This document shows, piece by piece, positions 12,354 through 27,000 of a stretch of DNA of 64,000 bases (positions are counted from its first letter, which is position 1; the number at the start of each line of letters is the position of its first letter). The notes under the pieces were generated by a model. That model had not been told where the DNA came from, ran no database searches, and saw only the letters and a program-made list of their open reading frames with translations. The position numbers and the translations under genes are program-made. The stretch comes from Thelonectria olida (lineage: Eukaryota > Ascomycota > Sordariomycetes > Hypocreales > Nectriaceae): contig JAGPYM010000003.1 in NCBI GenBank assembly GCA_020736575.1, positions 806,001 through 870,000 on the forward strand. The letters run 5' to 3'.

Positions 12354-14029
12354 GCTGGGCGACGGGGCTCGCGAGGGAGCAGTTCGTGAGAAGGTGGACG
12401 GCGGGTGGGTGGTGGTTGCTGGTGGCGGGCAAGGCGGGGGAGCAAAGATGCAGCAAAAAGAGCCCCAGGCAAGCAGGGAAGAAACAAGCCAGAGCCGAGG
12501 TCAGGGCAGCGCACAGTCTAAGCTGAGGGGGAGGGAAGAGCCGTTTGAGGGGAGGTCGAAGTGGTGAAGCGAACAAACAGTCGGACGCGACCGGACGGGC
12601 GAGAGCGCGAGAAAGGTTGACGTCGGTGAGGTGAGGTAAGGTAAAGGAAAGGTGAGGAGGGTTGGTGGTGGAGGTAGAGAGAGGTTTGGATGATAGACTG
12701 GAGACTGTAATTACGAGGTAGGCAGAGTGGAGGGAGATAAACCTGGTGGGTGGAGGTACATCCGGCTGTGCTGTGAGTGAAAGAGCGATCGAGGTACCGC
12801 TGAGTTTTAGTGGAGTGGAGGTGGCCCAACCACCCAGTGCTTCAGTTGACAAGGCCGGATTTAGTGGAGGGGAAGTGCCACAAGGGCTGAGGTGGTGACG
12901 ATAGATGCAGGGAAGAGGTGATATATATGACTGGACAAGTTTTAATTGGCACTGCCTGTGCTCTGGAGGTAATTTGACATGTAAGACGCAGGTATCGTGA
13001 TATCGTGCATTAAGTTGTGGTGATGAACTGTTTATATACTATTACAGCTACCATGGAATTCGCAAAGCCTGGCGGTTTCGCCTGGCTACCTAAGGGCAGC
13101 AACCTAATAGTTACACGGACAAACGACGTGGTCAACAAAGACGGTTGATGAATCGACAGTTGTTTACTAATACACGGGAGTTGCGGAGAGGGGAAAGCAG
13201 GCAACGAGGCAGCAAAGAGAACCTCAAGATGAGGGGCCAGCAGCCGGACCAGCTCCCTCCATCCCTCCAGGCTTGATCAGTCAGTCCATCGTCATCTCCT
13301 CTCCCCTCGATCACGTACCTGAGACCTCTTCTGCCCCTCTAACTCCGCGCTCAGAGTGAGCCGGCGACTTTTAACCCGGCAACCGACACCGCTAATTACG
13401 CCCTCTCCGAATGACTTGAAACAGGTCACTAAAAGACGCCGCTCCGCGACTTTGAAGCTGAGACCCAGGTACCGGGTACCTACTTAGAGTCGGGCTGTTT
13501 TGGTGGTTGCTGTTGAGGTTGCTGTGCTGGCAAGCTGGCTCGAAAAGTATCCGATGGCCCAACCCCACTTCCCACCTCTTGTTCACGATCGATCGGTCTC
13601 GCAGCTCAGTCGAAGTTCGTCGTGTTCGCTGCCTATCTCTCTTTGCCTTGCCTTCTCGTCTGCCTATACCTTGCCCAGCCTAGTCCGCCTCATTTTCTCC
13701 CTTTTGAGGCGGCCTCAGTCTCAGTCTAGAACATTCATGCAGCCGCCATGACATGTCTCATGCTTTCTTTGACTGAATAGCGTCGCAGATCATCAACTCC
13801 GACCAGCCACGCCGCCACCGCATCTTGAATATGCGCGCGCCTAGCTCCACGAATCATCACCATCACTCGCTCTTGTCTCACATCGGTCTTCCAGTAGTAT
13901 CAATCTATCCATTGTATTTATTGTCATTTTCGCATATATCCCCTCCCTACCGCCGTCTTTATTAGACACATTCGTAACATAAGGTAATCTTGAATTTTGA
14001 CTTCTTCTATCCGTCGTCCACATCATCGT
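12354..14029. other. crm1 promoter/leader and 3' flank of the aminotransferase
   Basis: Positions 12354-12850 are strongly G/A-rich on the plus strand, hence pyrimidine-rich in the crm1 sense, as expected for a leader or core promoter. The remainder shows no supportable gene. An inverted GGTACC-containing motif lies at 13467-13486. Confidence 0.6.
13917..13922 (-). terminator. Candidate polyadenylation signal of the aminotransferase
   Basis: TTTATT on the plus strand reads AATAAA in the sense of the minus-strand aminotransferase, 108 nt past its stop codon. Confidence 0.4.
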
Positions 14030-15680
14030 CTATGCCTTGTAGCCAGCTTCACTCAGAGATTCCCGCAGAGCATCGAGAGCCTTATCAATATCCTTGCGGT
14101 TGGGGTCCAATACACTGACGCCCATGTGTCCGAATCGGATATACCGCGTCGCAATGGCCTTGTGGATGCCGCCGGCAAACACCACGCCCTTGGCTCCCAA
14201 CTTGGGCAGAACGTCGGCGATCTGGATCTGGTCGGGCAGGTAGATGGCCGTCATGGCGTGCGCCTGGTCCTCGGGCTTGGTCGCCACCACCTTGAGACCC
14301 AGGTCTGTCACTGCCTTCTTGACCTTGTCCGAAACTTCAATGTGCTTCTGGAACTGCTCAGACAGAGGCTTCGATAGGATCTGAGTCAAGGCCGTGTGCA
14401 GGGCGTGGATAAGCTGGGGTGAAGGAGTGGCAAAGTATGAGGGCTTCTTAGCCTCGTAGTTTTGCATAACTAGATGACACTATATTAGGAACTGCAGGCA
14501 GCTCTACTTTTGGAATGGCAACTTACTGGGAGTCCAGTTCTTCATCGACGCAAAGTAAGAAGCAGGAGGGGTCTTGCGGTTCTTGAAGGCATCGATCGCG
14601 CGGCCGCTGAAGAAGGAAATAGACAGACCGGCAGGGCAGCCGATGGCCTTCTGGCTGGCAGTGACAACACCGTCCAGACCCCACTCGTCGAAAGCAATCT
14701 CCTCGCACGCAACGCTGCAAACACCGTCGACGATGACGAGCGTCTCGGGTGACACGCGTCGAACAGTCGCCGCCAGGTTCTTAAGCTCGCTAAGGACGCC
14801 GGTTGAGGTATCGACGTGGGTGACGGTCAGGAGCTTGTACTTCTTCTCCGAGAGAGCCTTCTCGACCTCGTCGAGCTGGGGTCGGCCGCCAACCTCGCCA
14901 TCGATCTTAGTCACGTTCGCGCCGTAGGTTCGCAGGCAGTCGGCGAAGCCATCGCCAAAGTAGCCGGTGCTGAGAACGAGAGCGTCCTCGCCGGCCTCGA
15001 CCAGGTTGGCTGCGACAATGTCCCATCCAAGAGTTCCGGAGCCGGAGATGACGTAGGGCTGAGCTGAGGGGTCGGTCGATTGGAAGAGCTTGCGAACCAT
15101 GGAGAGGGTCTCGCCAAAGGTGTTGACGAACGCAGGACCGACATGGCTCTCACTACAAGGAATGCGCTGTTAGAACTGCGTCATAGTCTTGTGTTAGTGG
15201 GAAGAGTCAAAGCTACCTGTAGTGGCTCATGGACTGAAGAACAGCATCGTCAAACTCAATGGGCCCAGGAATGAGCAGAGTGGCATGCGGGGGTTGGGAC
15301 GACATGGTGGAAGATGTTGAATATCGACGCTGTTGCTGGACAGAGTTGGAGGAAGCAGTTTGAGTTGAAGAAGATGAAGAGGGAGAAGACCGCATCAAAT
15401 GTCCAGAGACAAGAGAGATCCTCCCGGCCGAAGTGACGGAGGAGGAGGGGCTGTCGGCGGAGAGGTCCGGCCTGCGGGGCTCCATTGTCGATCTAAGCAA
15501 GAGCGCACTCTGATGCAACTGCCTGCGGCCCCTGTTGTTAACGTTCACCACACCACCACTTGCACTGGCACTGGCACTTGCTCTGGTGGCTGCTCCTGCA
15601 CGGCGGGTGGCCCCTGGTGCAACGCTGCCTGCCGCTGTTCCTGCCGCTCCTACGACCCCCGAAAGGCACAGTCGCTGCAT
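14030..15680 (-). CDS. Alanine-glyoxylate / serine-pyruvate-type aminotransferase
   Basis: Three exons: 15680-15217, 15152-14527 and 14469-14030, with introns of 64 and 57 nt, giving 509 aa from the first ATG. The class V PLP fold is evident: the core begins ATLLIPGPIEFDD, the PLP-lysine motif is TASQKAIGCPAG, and the C-terminal domain is intact. The family transfers an amino group between alanine or serine and glyoxylate or pyruvate. The core could start at 15305 (384 aa, yeast Agx1 length, strong ACCATG context). About 125 upstream in-frame residues rich in Arg, Ala and Ser end in RRYSTSS and look like a mitochondrial presequence. Other in-frame starts lie at 15485 and about 15395. The C-terminal YKA is not a clear peroxisomal signal. 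Confidence 0.92.
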
Positions 15681-16469
15681 CAACGCCACCTCACGGAAGC
15701 TGAGAAAACAACGGAAGATTCGTTGGACGGGACGGGCAGGTACGCCGAAACACTTGACGGGCTCCGAAAGAGGCAACAGTTACGGGTGTCTCCCGACTCC
15801 CGGATGCCGGCGTTTTGTACGGAGACTCGGAAACAGCCCGAGAAGTGCGATGTGAATGGTGAGAAATCGAGGCGAAAGTGGGAAGAGAAGCGATACAGCA
15901 AAAGAGGCAGAGAACAGGAGGGGGATCCAAATTCGTCACGGAAAAGAGCTTCGGAAGCGAGTCAAGTCACGTCTTTTTGCTACAATATTGGGCTCTTTTC
16001 TCCACCCCTTTTCTTTTTCCGCCTTTTTATTTCCCCCTCTTAATATGGGCAAGTATCTCCGGGTTCACTCAGTTGCTGCTGTAACTTGCGGTGTCGACAA
16101 GGGGGCCGGTTCCGGCGGGGGAGCTGCAAAGAGAGCATTTCTTTGACGAGCTGAACCCCACCATGTGGAGGGACCAAGTTCGGAGGTTCGTCGGCATCTT
16201 GACCCGAAGACCACTCAACTTTGTACAATTGTAATCAGGCCGATGATATCTAGGTCCGAGATGAACTATATGTCGGGGGCTTTTGCGATGTTCTACTGTT
16301 TCGGATGAAATTCTACCGAGAACTTGTTCAATCATGAAATGGGATGTCGTTTAGTCATCTATCTTATAAGTACAGTTTCGTCCCGTTGAACGCCGCTTAC
16401 CCTATATCGAAACCCCAGGTGGAGGAGCTCCTCTCAGAGCATCATTGAAGCTCATCCCAAACATGCTGT
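15681..16469. other. Upstream region of the aminotransferase, 3' flank of the hydrolase
   Basis: About 790 bp containing the aminotransferase promoter on the minus strand and the end of the hydrolase transcript. Purine-rich plus-strand tracts at 15840-15960 fit a pyrimidine-rich leader of the minus-strand gene. No separate gene is supported. Confidence 0.5.
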
Positions 16470-17531
16470 TTAGGCATCCATTCTATCGTCAATTCCCCTA
16501 TAGAACTCAAGGAGTTTCACCGCCCCAATCTCCCATTGCACGTCGTTTTGAAGGTGATGTCCCGCACCCTCAACGACCTCCATTATAACGCCCTCCGTCT
16601 CCTCATCCGCCTCGGCTCGATAAAATGCCGTCGTTTCCTGCGTCACCTCTGGCGTCATCAGCTTGTCCTGTGTGCCTGCCATGATCAAGACCTTGTTCCC
16701 GCTGGCCGCTTCGTTGTGGATGTGGCGCAGAATCGACCTCGCCGTCGCAAACGGCCGCATCATGCTGAACGGCCAATGGTAGCTTTCGTAGCGGTTCATG
16801 CGGCGTTGGAAGGGTATCACAGACGATAGAGGGAAGCGGTTGCCGAAGAAGGCGCGTTTCGTTAGGATCGGGCTCGAGAGCGGCGAGTTGGGGTGCCAGG
16901 CGTGGAACATGAGGCGGATCGTGAACCATGGGTCAAGCTTGGCCCAGTTCATATAGACGCCCATTCTGTGACAGGACCGGTTAGCACGTGTGCAAACGAA
17001 AATTGGGTGTAGTAAGGAAACTTACGACCCAAAGGCTGGTACTGCACCCAAAAGGGCCAATCCCTTCACGTCGACGCTTCCCTGTGACAACACGGCCTGG
17101 CTCAGACCGCCGCCGCTGGAATGCCCCACGAGCACAACCTGTTTGCCCTCTCTGGCCTGCACCCACTGAATACCAGCGATGAGGTCGCCCTCGAGCATGC
17201 GGCGCGTGGTGCCGAAGACCATGCGTAGGTATGACGGATGCCATGAGTCGCCGTGCCCGCGCAACGAGATGGCATAGCAGGGCACTCCATGGGCGGCCAG
17301 GTATTGCATGTACTCTGTCCAGACCCATGCACAGCCCATGCCGCCGTGGCAGAAGAAGACGGGCGGGCCGGTCGGTCCTGTCGTCGAGGGCTTCGCGGAG
17401 AGGATTTCGAGGGTGCCCTGAGCGGTGTCGACCCAATGGCGCTCGAGGCCCTTGGGGACGGGCGAGGGAGGGCCGGATGGCCGACCGAAGAAGAGCCAGT
17501 CATAAGTGAGGTGGAAGTTGAAATTGAACAT
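16470..17531 (-). CDS. Alpha/beta hydrolase fold protein
   Basis: Two exons, 17531-17038 and 16965-16470, joined across a 72-nt intron, encode 329 aa. Features are an oxyanion-type HGGMG motif (about 80-84), nucleophile elbow GHSSGG (about 139-144), a probable acid in GTQDKLMTPE and a C-terminal GAGHH histidine, so the Ser-Asp-His triad is complete. No signal peptide is evident. The start chosen (MFNFNFHL) is the last ATG before conserved sequence; an in-frame ATG at 17591 would add 20 residues. Such proteins hydrolyse esters, amides or epoxides; the substrate cannot be read from sequence. It lies in tandem with the aminotransferase, but co-function is not implied. Confidence 0.87.
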
Positions 17532-18362
17532 GGTACCTAGACTGGGTTGAATTGACGTGATGTGATCAGATTGCATCTGCAGTGAGGGCATGAACTCTTT
17601 ATACGAGACTGGACTCCAACCCCTCCAGCCCACCTTCCCCAGCCACAATAGCCGTCCCTGTTCAAGCTAATCGGACGTGGGGAGGGAGCCTTGACCGAAA
17701 CTTCGTTGCGGTTGCATGCGACAAAGCCATAGCTGAGCCTAGGATTTTGGCGTGCCGAGAAATTCCAGGCCGGAAAAAACAGGAACACTGTGGCTTTCGG
17801 GGACCATCGTGCATCATCGCGAGTGCCGTGATGATGCAGAATGGGGGCATTGCTCATAATCGTGATCGGGGAGTAACCCAATACCTTGGTTTGCATTTTT
17901 GCGGTTATTAGATGTGCCTCGTAGATATAGGGAGGTAGTTCATACTTTAGATAGAGCATTGATCCATCCCTGGTCGTGGGTCTGAATCGTCGCCTCCTCC
18001 CCGGCTACAAAATTTTGGGTATGTACAATATGTACAAAGAAACAAACAAAAACAGCCAGCAAGCCACTCTAAAATACTTCTCCCATGGATTCCGCTTTTG
18101 ATAGTCACATGTGGCTCACAGGGCTGAGTTGAAAGTGAGATCTGACTTCACGAAATACGAGGATGCCAGGTCGGGGGAAAACCCACAATGCTTCGCAACC
18201 CACGTCTCTTCTGAATCAGAAACTGAACGACATCGTTCATGACTAGGTACTTAAACAAAACTTTTCTTTTCGCCTCGAGCAAAAATGGCACTTTCCATTC
18301 CATCCTACATGCTTCCATCCCATCATTGCAATTCGTCATCTAATTCATCATGTCAAATACAT
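17532..18362. other. Intergenic region between the hydrolase and PRMT5
   Basis: Hydrolase promoter and PRMT5 3' flank on the minus strand. Moderately AT-rich near 18000-18080. I see no gene. Confidence 0.5.
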
Positions 18363-20898
18363 CTACATCAGACACGCCACGTCGCGGCTGCTGCACAACT
18401 CCGAGGAGCCAACCTTGATGCGTTGCGACGGACCAACCCATGTCCAGGCCTCGACGAGCCATTCATACCAGACCCGTGTGTCGTCCGTCTGTCGCCACAT
18501 GCTGATCTCGAGCTCAGTGTCGGCAGGGAAATACAGCGGTTTCTGTCATTGCCAGTATTAGCTTGTGTGTGACTCAAAAGGGGAAACATTGCCAGGCTCA
18601 CCTTGAGAGGGAAGAAAATGGGAAACCATGAAATCATGTCCTTGCTCTTCTGGTCGATCTGCTCGGGATGCGTGCTGATCTCGACCTTGGCCCCCTTGTT
18701 CTCCGGGATCTGCGACTGGTACAATGTCGATTCAAAGTAGCCCGCCAAGCCATGAGTGACGCCCCTTGTGCGGCATACAAAGGTGAGATGGCAGTATCGC
18801 GAGTTGTGATCATTGGCACCCGCTGCGCCAGCCATACTTCCACCGCCACCGCCCACGACGCCTCCGGATCGACGGGCCTCGACGGCCGCCAGCGTAGAAT
18901 CAGGGATGGGGTGAGCAAACTCCCACGCCTCTTGGAATCGAGGGTGGTTGGGCACCTTCTGCGACACAAAGTCGAGGGCGAAAAGCCGAACAACCCAAGG
19001 CGTCTCAAAGGCATGGCGGTCGGTAGGTACACGCGAGAGAATGTCGGCATGAATCTTGGGGGTGGAGATGGGACTAAAGTGCGCCGTGTAAGAGCTTGGA
19101 ATGGAGATGCCGTAAGGCTTGGAAAGAACATGCTGGATGCCGTCAAGGCACTCGGGGGACAACTCATTGTCGCCAAACGAGCCGAGCAACTCTGAGATGA
19201 GGATATCGACTTTGCCGTGTACCGGGCCATCGGCCGACTCAGAAACGACAGGTCCCTTCCAAGCACGCATATCAGTCTTGACCACCTTGACCTTGCCTCC
19301 CCAGACCATGTCGTTCTGGCGCAATAGGTAGACGTAAGCGTTGGGGTTCTTTTCCACTGCCCACATATCGATGGCCACACCAGCTCTCTCGGCTGCCTTG
19401 AGGGCGCGGGTGACAAGAGGACCACGGCCTGAGCCAGCAACAGCGACGACGACAGCCCCCTCCTTGGAAGTAGGCTTGTCGAGCACCTTCCATTCCGAAA
19501 GCGCCTCGTAGACTGCAATCTCGTACTGGTTGTACTTGACCGGGTCACCTTCAAAGACCTCGTAGGTGGCCGACTCCAAGTTGTCTGAAAGAGGCTGCAG
19601 TGGCGACTGGAGCCAGTCTTGGAAGCTAGTCAGAGTAGGGCCCTCGAGAGCTGAGAAAGGGGGCTGCTGAGTGCCCAACCAGTGAAGGTAGGAGAGATAG
19701 GGGTTCTCCTCGTTCTTTGCATATGGCTTGGTGTTCTGGTTTTTCGCTTCAGCGAGGGTAGGGAATTCATCTCGGGACGTGATATCGCCAACATTGTTGG
19801 CATTCCCCCTGATGCTAGTGATATCTAGACCAGCGTCGCACAGCATGATCCAGGGAGCATTCTTCAGGCGCTGGTAGGAAAAGATGAGCTCCTGGTGGTG
19901 CTTGGAGAGCGATGGGTAACCACTCTTGTTGGTCTGGAAGGCGGACGGGCTCAGCGTCAGGTAATGCAACGGCTCGGCGAACCAGCGGTTCTGGAGATCC
20001 TTCTCAGGCATGACTCGAGGAAGTTGCAGAGCTGGGGAGTGGCATGTTAGCGTTGGAAATGTAAATGTAAGACGGGACTCCGAACACACCAACAAAGAGT
20101 CTCGTGTTGTAGTTGCAGACAGTGCGAACATGGTGCCACGAATCCCATGCCGTAAAAAGATCAATCTCCTTTTCTTCAAGCTGAGAAGGTTGTTCAGACT
20201 GCAGAGATGCGAGAGTCTTAATCTGAGGCTCAAGCCCGGGTTCACGATACATCGGAATGTGAATCAGGAAGCTCAACCTGTTGCCGACAGTGAGAGCTTC
20301 CTCGACGGCCCGAGAGTACTGGGCGAGGCTCAGGTTTCCGCCGGTGCTGGAAGCATCGCGCAAGGGACCAGGGACTATGATGCTTCTCACACCACAGAAG
20401 TTGGCGTAGTTGATTTCGACGTTAAGTACCTGGCGCGAGATGTTGGCAATGGTGGGGTTGCTTGAGCCGAGATCGATCCAAGGACTGATGCACGCCGTGT
20501 ACGTGTTGACAGCGGCGCTTGGAAACAGGCTGGTATCCTTGGGAGTGAGAGGGGGAGGATGGGATCCTCATGGGCAGCCGTGGCAGTGGTTGTCGGCTTG
20601 TTGCCCTCGCCGGCCAAGGTCGCAAGATGTTTCTCGATGAGAGCGAACACACGGTCCCGGAAGTGGTTGTTGGTGATGGGGGTCGTCACAAAACCCAGCT
20701 GTCCGAAGTCAATGGCTTTGCTCAAAGCGTCAGCGATGATGGTATCGACCGACGACTTACACCCTGGTTGATCAGATGGCCGTACTGTAAGTCGGTGAGA
20801 GGCGACTCGAGGGTTGAATCATGATGGCCGATGTTCAAGATGGGTCGCTGGGGGACGAACTCGGGGGCCATGTCGAAGCCCAGGTCGTCAGAAGCCAT
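18363..20898 (-). CDS. skb1: Protein arginine methyltransferase 5 (Skb1/PRMT5), frameshifted in this sequence
   Basis: Exons 20898-20761, 20698-20090, 20031-18602 and 18542-18363, with introns of 62, 58 and 59 nt. The protein would be about 785 aa, the usual fungal length. The N-terminal TIM-barrel-like half is followed by the methyltransferase core: AGSGRGP (SAM binding, about 448-454), the double-Glu region SELLGSFGDNEL (about 529-540) and a YEVF motif whose Phe (about 409) matches the residue linked to symmetric dimethylation. The C-terminus is GSSELCSS...CLM. The enzyme makes symmetric dimethylarginine on Sm proteins and histones. Exon 2 is 609 nt and switches reading frame at a run of five G (20551-20555, plus strand); six would keep one frame. 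This is either a consensus error or a true disruption. Confidence 0.92.
20551..20555 (-). other. Homopolymer site of the PRMT5 frameshift
   Basis: A run of five G on the plus strand (five C in the gene sense). Upstream, the frame encodes a conserved VTTPITNNHF segment. Downstream, PPLTPKDTSLFPS lies one base out of frame, and a TGA lies just upstream of it in that frame. No GT..AG pair in the right place offers a spliced solution. Confidence 0.85.
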
Positions 20899-21627
20899 TG
20901 CTAAGAATTTGGTGAGAAGACTTCGTCGTTGCTAGTTTGGTGATGCGATGAAGGCTTGAGATTTTGGGTGGTGGAGTAAATAAATCACCCCGCCAAAGAA
21001 TTAATTCGTGGAGGAAGAATACGAACATTTGGGGGCTATCGTCCTGCGACAGTTAGATGAGAGAGTGAAGAATGAGACGAGCCTTGAATAGAAACACAGT
21101 ACTGAATAGAAGCCTGCCTAGTCGGGCATCCACTGAGTGTCCGACAGGTAGTTACAAAATGCTGGAGTTGAAAGGTGCTCAACTCGCACCGATTTTCGTC
21201 GTGGAGGAGTGTGAGAGGTGGGATGGAGGGGACCCTGAAAATGTGCACAGTGTGCGACGGTCGCTAGCACTATATCAATGCATTGGACAAGACTGGACAG
21301 ACAAAGGCGAGGGAGGCAAATGAAGTTGACTATTCAAAAGTCCGAAAAAGAAATCAAGGCTTATATCTCAAAGAAGACAGTCTGCATCTCATTCTCTCAT
21401 CTTCTCACGCTTCCGCCTCTGCAGTTCACAGCTAGCACACTCACCAGCTCCTTCGCACTGTCTCTTACAAGGGTCTTGCTTATCGATAAGACCAACCTTC
21501 CAGTCCCGCCAAAATTTTCTACGAGGCAGCAGGCACGGATGTCAACACAAATTCTCAGCCTCGCAGCGCACTCTTCCTCTTTCTCCTAGTCGGTCCTCCT
21601 TCTCCTCACCAAGTGCCAACAGTCAAC
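20899..21627. promoter_or_regulatory. Shared divergent promoter region of PRMT5 and PRP43
   Basis: The two start codons face away from each other with 729 bp between them and no gene in the gap. The part next to PRP43 (about 21390-21627) is C/T-rich on the plus strand, as in a leader. The arrangement allows co-regulation but does not prove it. Confidence 0.55.
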
Positions 21628-24092
<2,465 letters not shown>

Positions 24093-27000
24093 GAGGTTGC
24101 AGCCCCCCACACCGCCATGCACTTGGGCAGTTGAGGCCCCCAAAGCCCCAGTGTAGCCGCCACAAGAGGGGGAAATTGAGAGATGCGTGTCGCCTCTTCT
24201 CTCGCGTCTTCCGAAGTCCTTTGATACCGTGAGATAGGTCGAAAATCCCCTCTCTTCCTCTTCTTCCGCCCCTTGTGGCGGCTCTGCATGGGACTAACCA
24301 GGGTCTTTGTCAAGGGGAGAGAATAAGGAGCCCAGAATTTACGCATCTCTCCCACCCTCTCTTACGATTTACAGTTGCTGAGTGGTCGAAATATGGGAGA
24401 CGCGTTTCAAGTGCGCAGCCACTCTGGGGAATATCTCTCAACAAACAAATCTCTCTTTTCCCCCGCCTCACGACTTTCTAAACCGCTGATTTGCGAAGAG
24501 ACCCGTTTTTTTTTTCTTATTTGATTTTTCTTCGGGGTGGGCTACAGGCGTTGGATGTAACCTGGTATGTGCTAATGTGCCTTGAGGAGAAATGTTGGTG
24601 GTTGTGATGGTGCTCAAGTCGAGTTCTAACTCGCCCGCATGTATGCAGCAGAGAACAGACTTGGCAGTGAGAAAAGAGGAAAGATGGTTAGGAAGCAAAT
24701 GAAACCTGCAGAGAAGGCAAGGCGAAACGAGGCAACTCAATGGACGGGAATGTAGACACAATGGCTCATATCATACAGAGTGACTCGCAGAGGGAACGTG
24801 GACCGAGAAAGAAAAGTTGCAAAACAAGACAAGATGGAACCCAGGCTTCCCTTACAATGCATCCCCTCCCTCTTTTTCGCATGGTGCATCTCGCCTAACC
24901 CCCGGACTCCATGAATCATGACGATATCTGCACGCCACCGCTTCGGGCACTTTCCTCAGTCAACACAATCATCTCGTCAGTTGATGATTGAATGAGCGAA
25001 GCATGTCAAATCGTCGATTGCGGTGCATACCAAACAGAGCCAAGAAGAAGTCCCCGAGGGGTCAGTATCTGCCCCAGCCCGGCCTTTGCCCCCTTACCGT
25101 TCCATTTCCTTCCCGTCTTCGCAGGATAAGGAACTCGGGCCGCCGCTTGAGGCCCACAAGTGGTCTGGTGCGTACGGAGTACGGAATAAGGCTTGTAGGG
25201 CAGAGACGGTTTACGCTTACCCTTCCCCGGAGGGCGGTCGGGCAAGGACGTCCGAGATGGTTTGTACGCATACCTAGCACGTACGCGAGAGACATTTGCG
25301 AGAAAGCGGAGAGACAATATGCCAAGCTGTTAGAGTTGTCACGAAGCGTATAGGAACGCAGTACTGCACCTCGAGGTACAAGTCACATGGATGGTTAAGG
25401 CATCCTTGCATTCAGTTACTGCAGGCTTGCATTCGGGCCTGCGAATCCCTCCCTCCCGCCTCGCCGCGGGCAAACAGGAGGTCAAGGGAGGAGAAGGGGT
25501 GGCCGGTGACCTTGGAGCTGCGGGAAGGGACCCAGGACGGCCAGATTGGAACATCAGAGGGACGGTTAAGTCGGCCGGGGTTTTTGCTGGGCCTCTTGCT
25601 GGATATACCAAACTGGAGAGCCCTGTGGAGAGCGGGAAGATCGAAAAAGCAACTTCACTTGCGTGGTTAGTCGAGTTGCAATGCCGCCATTCCCAAATCC
25701 CGAGCCCCTGGAAACGGACTCCCGTCGACCTTAGCCCGAGCCTTGGCCCTGTCGACAAGTCAAAAAGAATTCCCCCAACCCCATCTCCAACTTTGAAGCT
25801 TTGCGGCGTAGGCACCCGGGGGGGTGCGGGGACCCGTTGATGGTCCTTCCGAGGTGTGTATGTGGGGGTTAGGAGAATACAGCACAACGCACGCGTTGGA
25901 GGGCGGTCCTCGCCTCGGGGATCCTCTCCTTGCTGGCCGGTGGGGAGAACGGTGAAGCTTGAGGCCCGGTGAGGGCGGAATGTGGCGGACGCGGGGGATG
26001 CGAACTGGTGACGAGAATGTCGAGCAAGGTCGGGGTCTGGAAGAGATCCGTGAGTGGTGAAGAGAGTGAGGCGGCACCAAGGGCATCATCGAATCGGGAT
26101 GCGATCTCGTCTTCCCTAGACTGGAATATGCTGCACCACTTCTCTTGGGAGGCGAATGCGCTCAAGGCCTGGGCTCGTTGACGTGTTGCGGATCCCGTTT
26201 CCCAAGTCCCAACTCGGTCAAAGGTCAAGGCAGGGTAGTGCACGTGTATACGTAGCTGATCCCAGGCCGGCGGGCAGGGAGCAGATGGAGAAGGGATTAA
26301 ACAAGAACGAGGCACGGGGAACTGGGAAAGCTGACATGGGGGACGGGGGTAGTGGTAACTAGGAAGATACTAATAAGGTGACTAGCCCATGACTTCTCAG
26401 GCTCTCAGCCTAGAAATCGGGTGCTTTTCATTGATCTATGACGGGATAGGAGGGATGGGTAAGTGGAAGGATGATTGAATGGGCAAACGGATCAATGGAA
26501 GCGAGGATGAGGCAAACGAAAAACTTACCATGCTCACCTTTCTCTCATCCGTTCATCCCTATCCCTCCCTTCCCTCAAGCCTAGCTTGAACTCTGACAAG
26601 GCCGGTCGGTATCAAGATGACCCCATGCGGTGAATAGAATGTTGGAGGAAATCGCCGTAGAACAGCCAGGGTCTTGCTTGGTACCAAGTACAGCATACAT
26701 AGTCAAGGGACGGGCTAGTTAGCAGTAAGGACTGACATGGGGACGGGATCGAGCAAAAACAACGTGATTTGTGCTGTGGAACATGGAGACCCATCGCCAG
26801 ACTTCGGCCGGCCGAGGGCGACTTGATTGGAAAGGGCTGCAACGACGGTCGAGGTGAGCCCTGCATGCATATTGGCATTGATACGGTGTGTGTAGTCGAC
26901 ATTTGTCTTTGCCACGGGCCCTGCGTGTTGGTTCAGAAGAAGCGATAGTAGTTTCGTGTTGGGAATCCGATGCATCTGGAAGGAGAGGGGTGTAAGTGCC

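Noticed and set aside
20090..20698. Extra intron in PRMT5 exon 2 as an explanation for the frame change
   Set aside because: No GT..AG pair of plausible length lies around the switch without deleting conserved sequence, whereas one extra base in the G run solves it.
25339..25887. Two long overlapping frames on opposite strands (25339-25887 minus, 25391-25840 plus)
   Set aside because: They are mirror openness in GC-rich DNA; neither has a motif or credible start.
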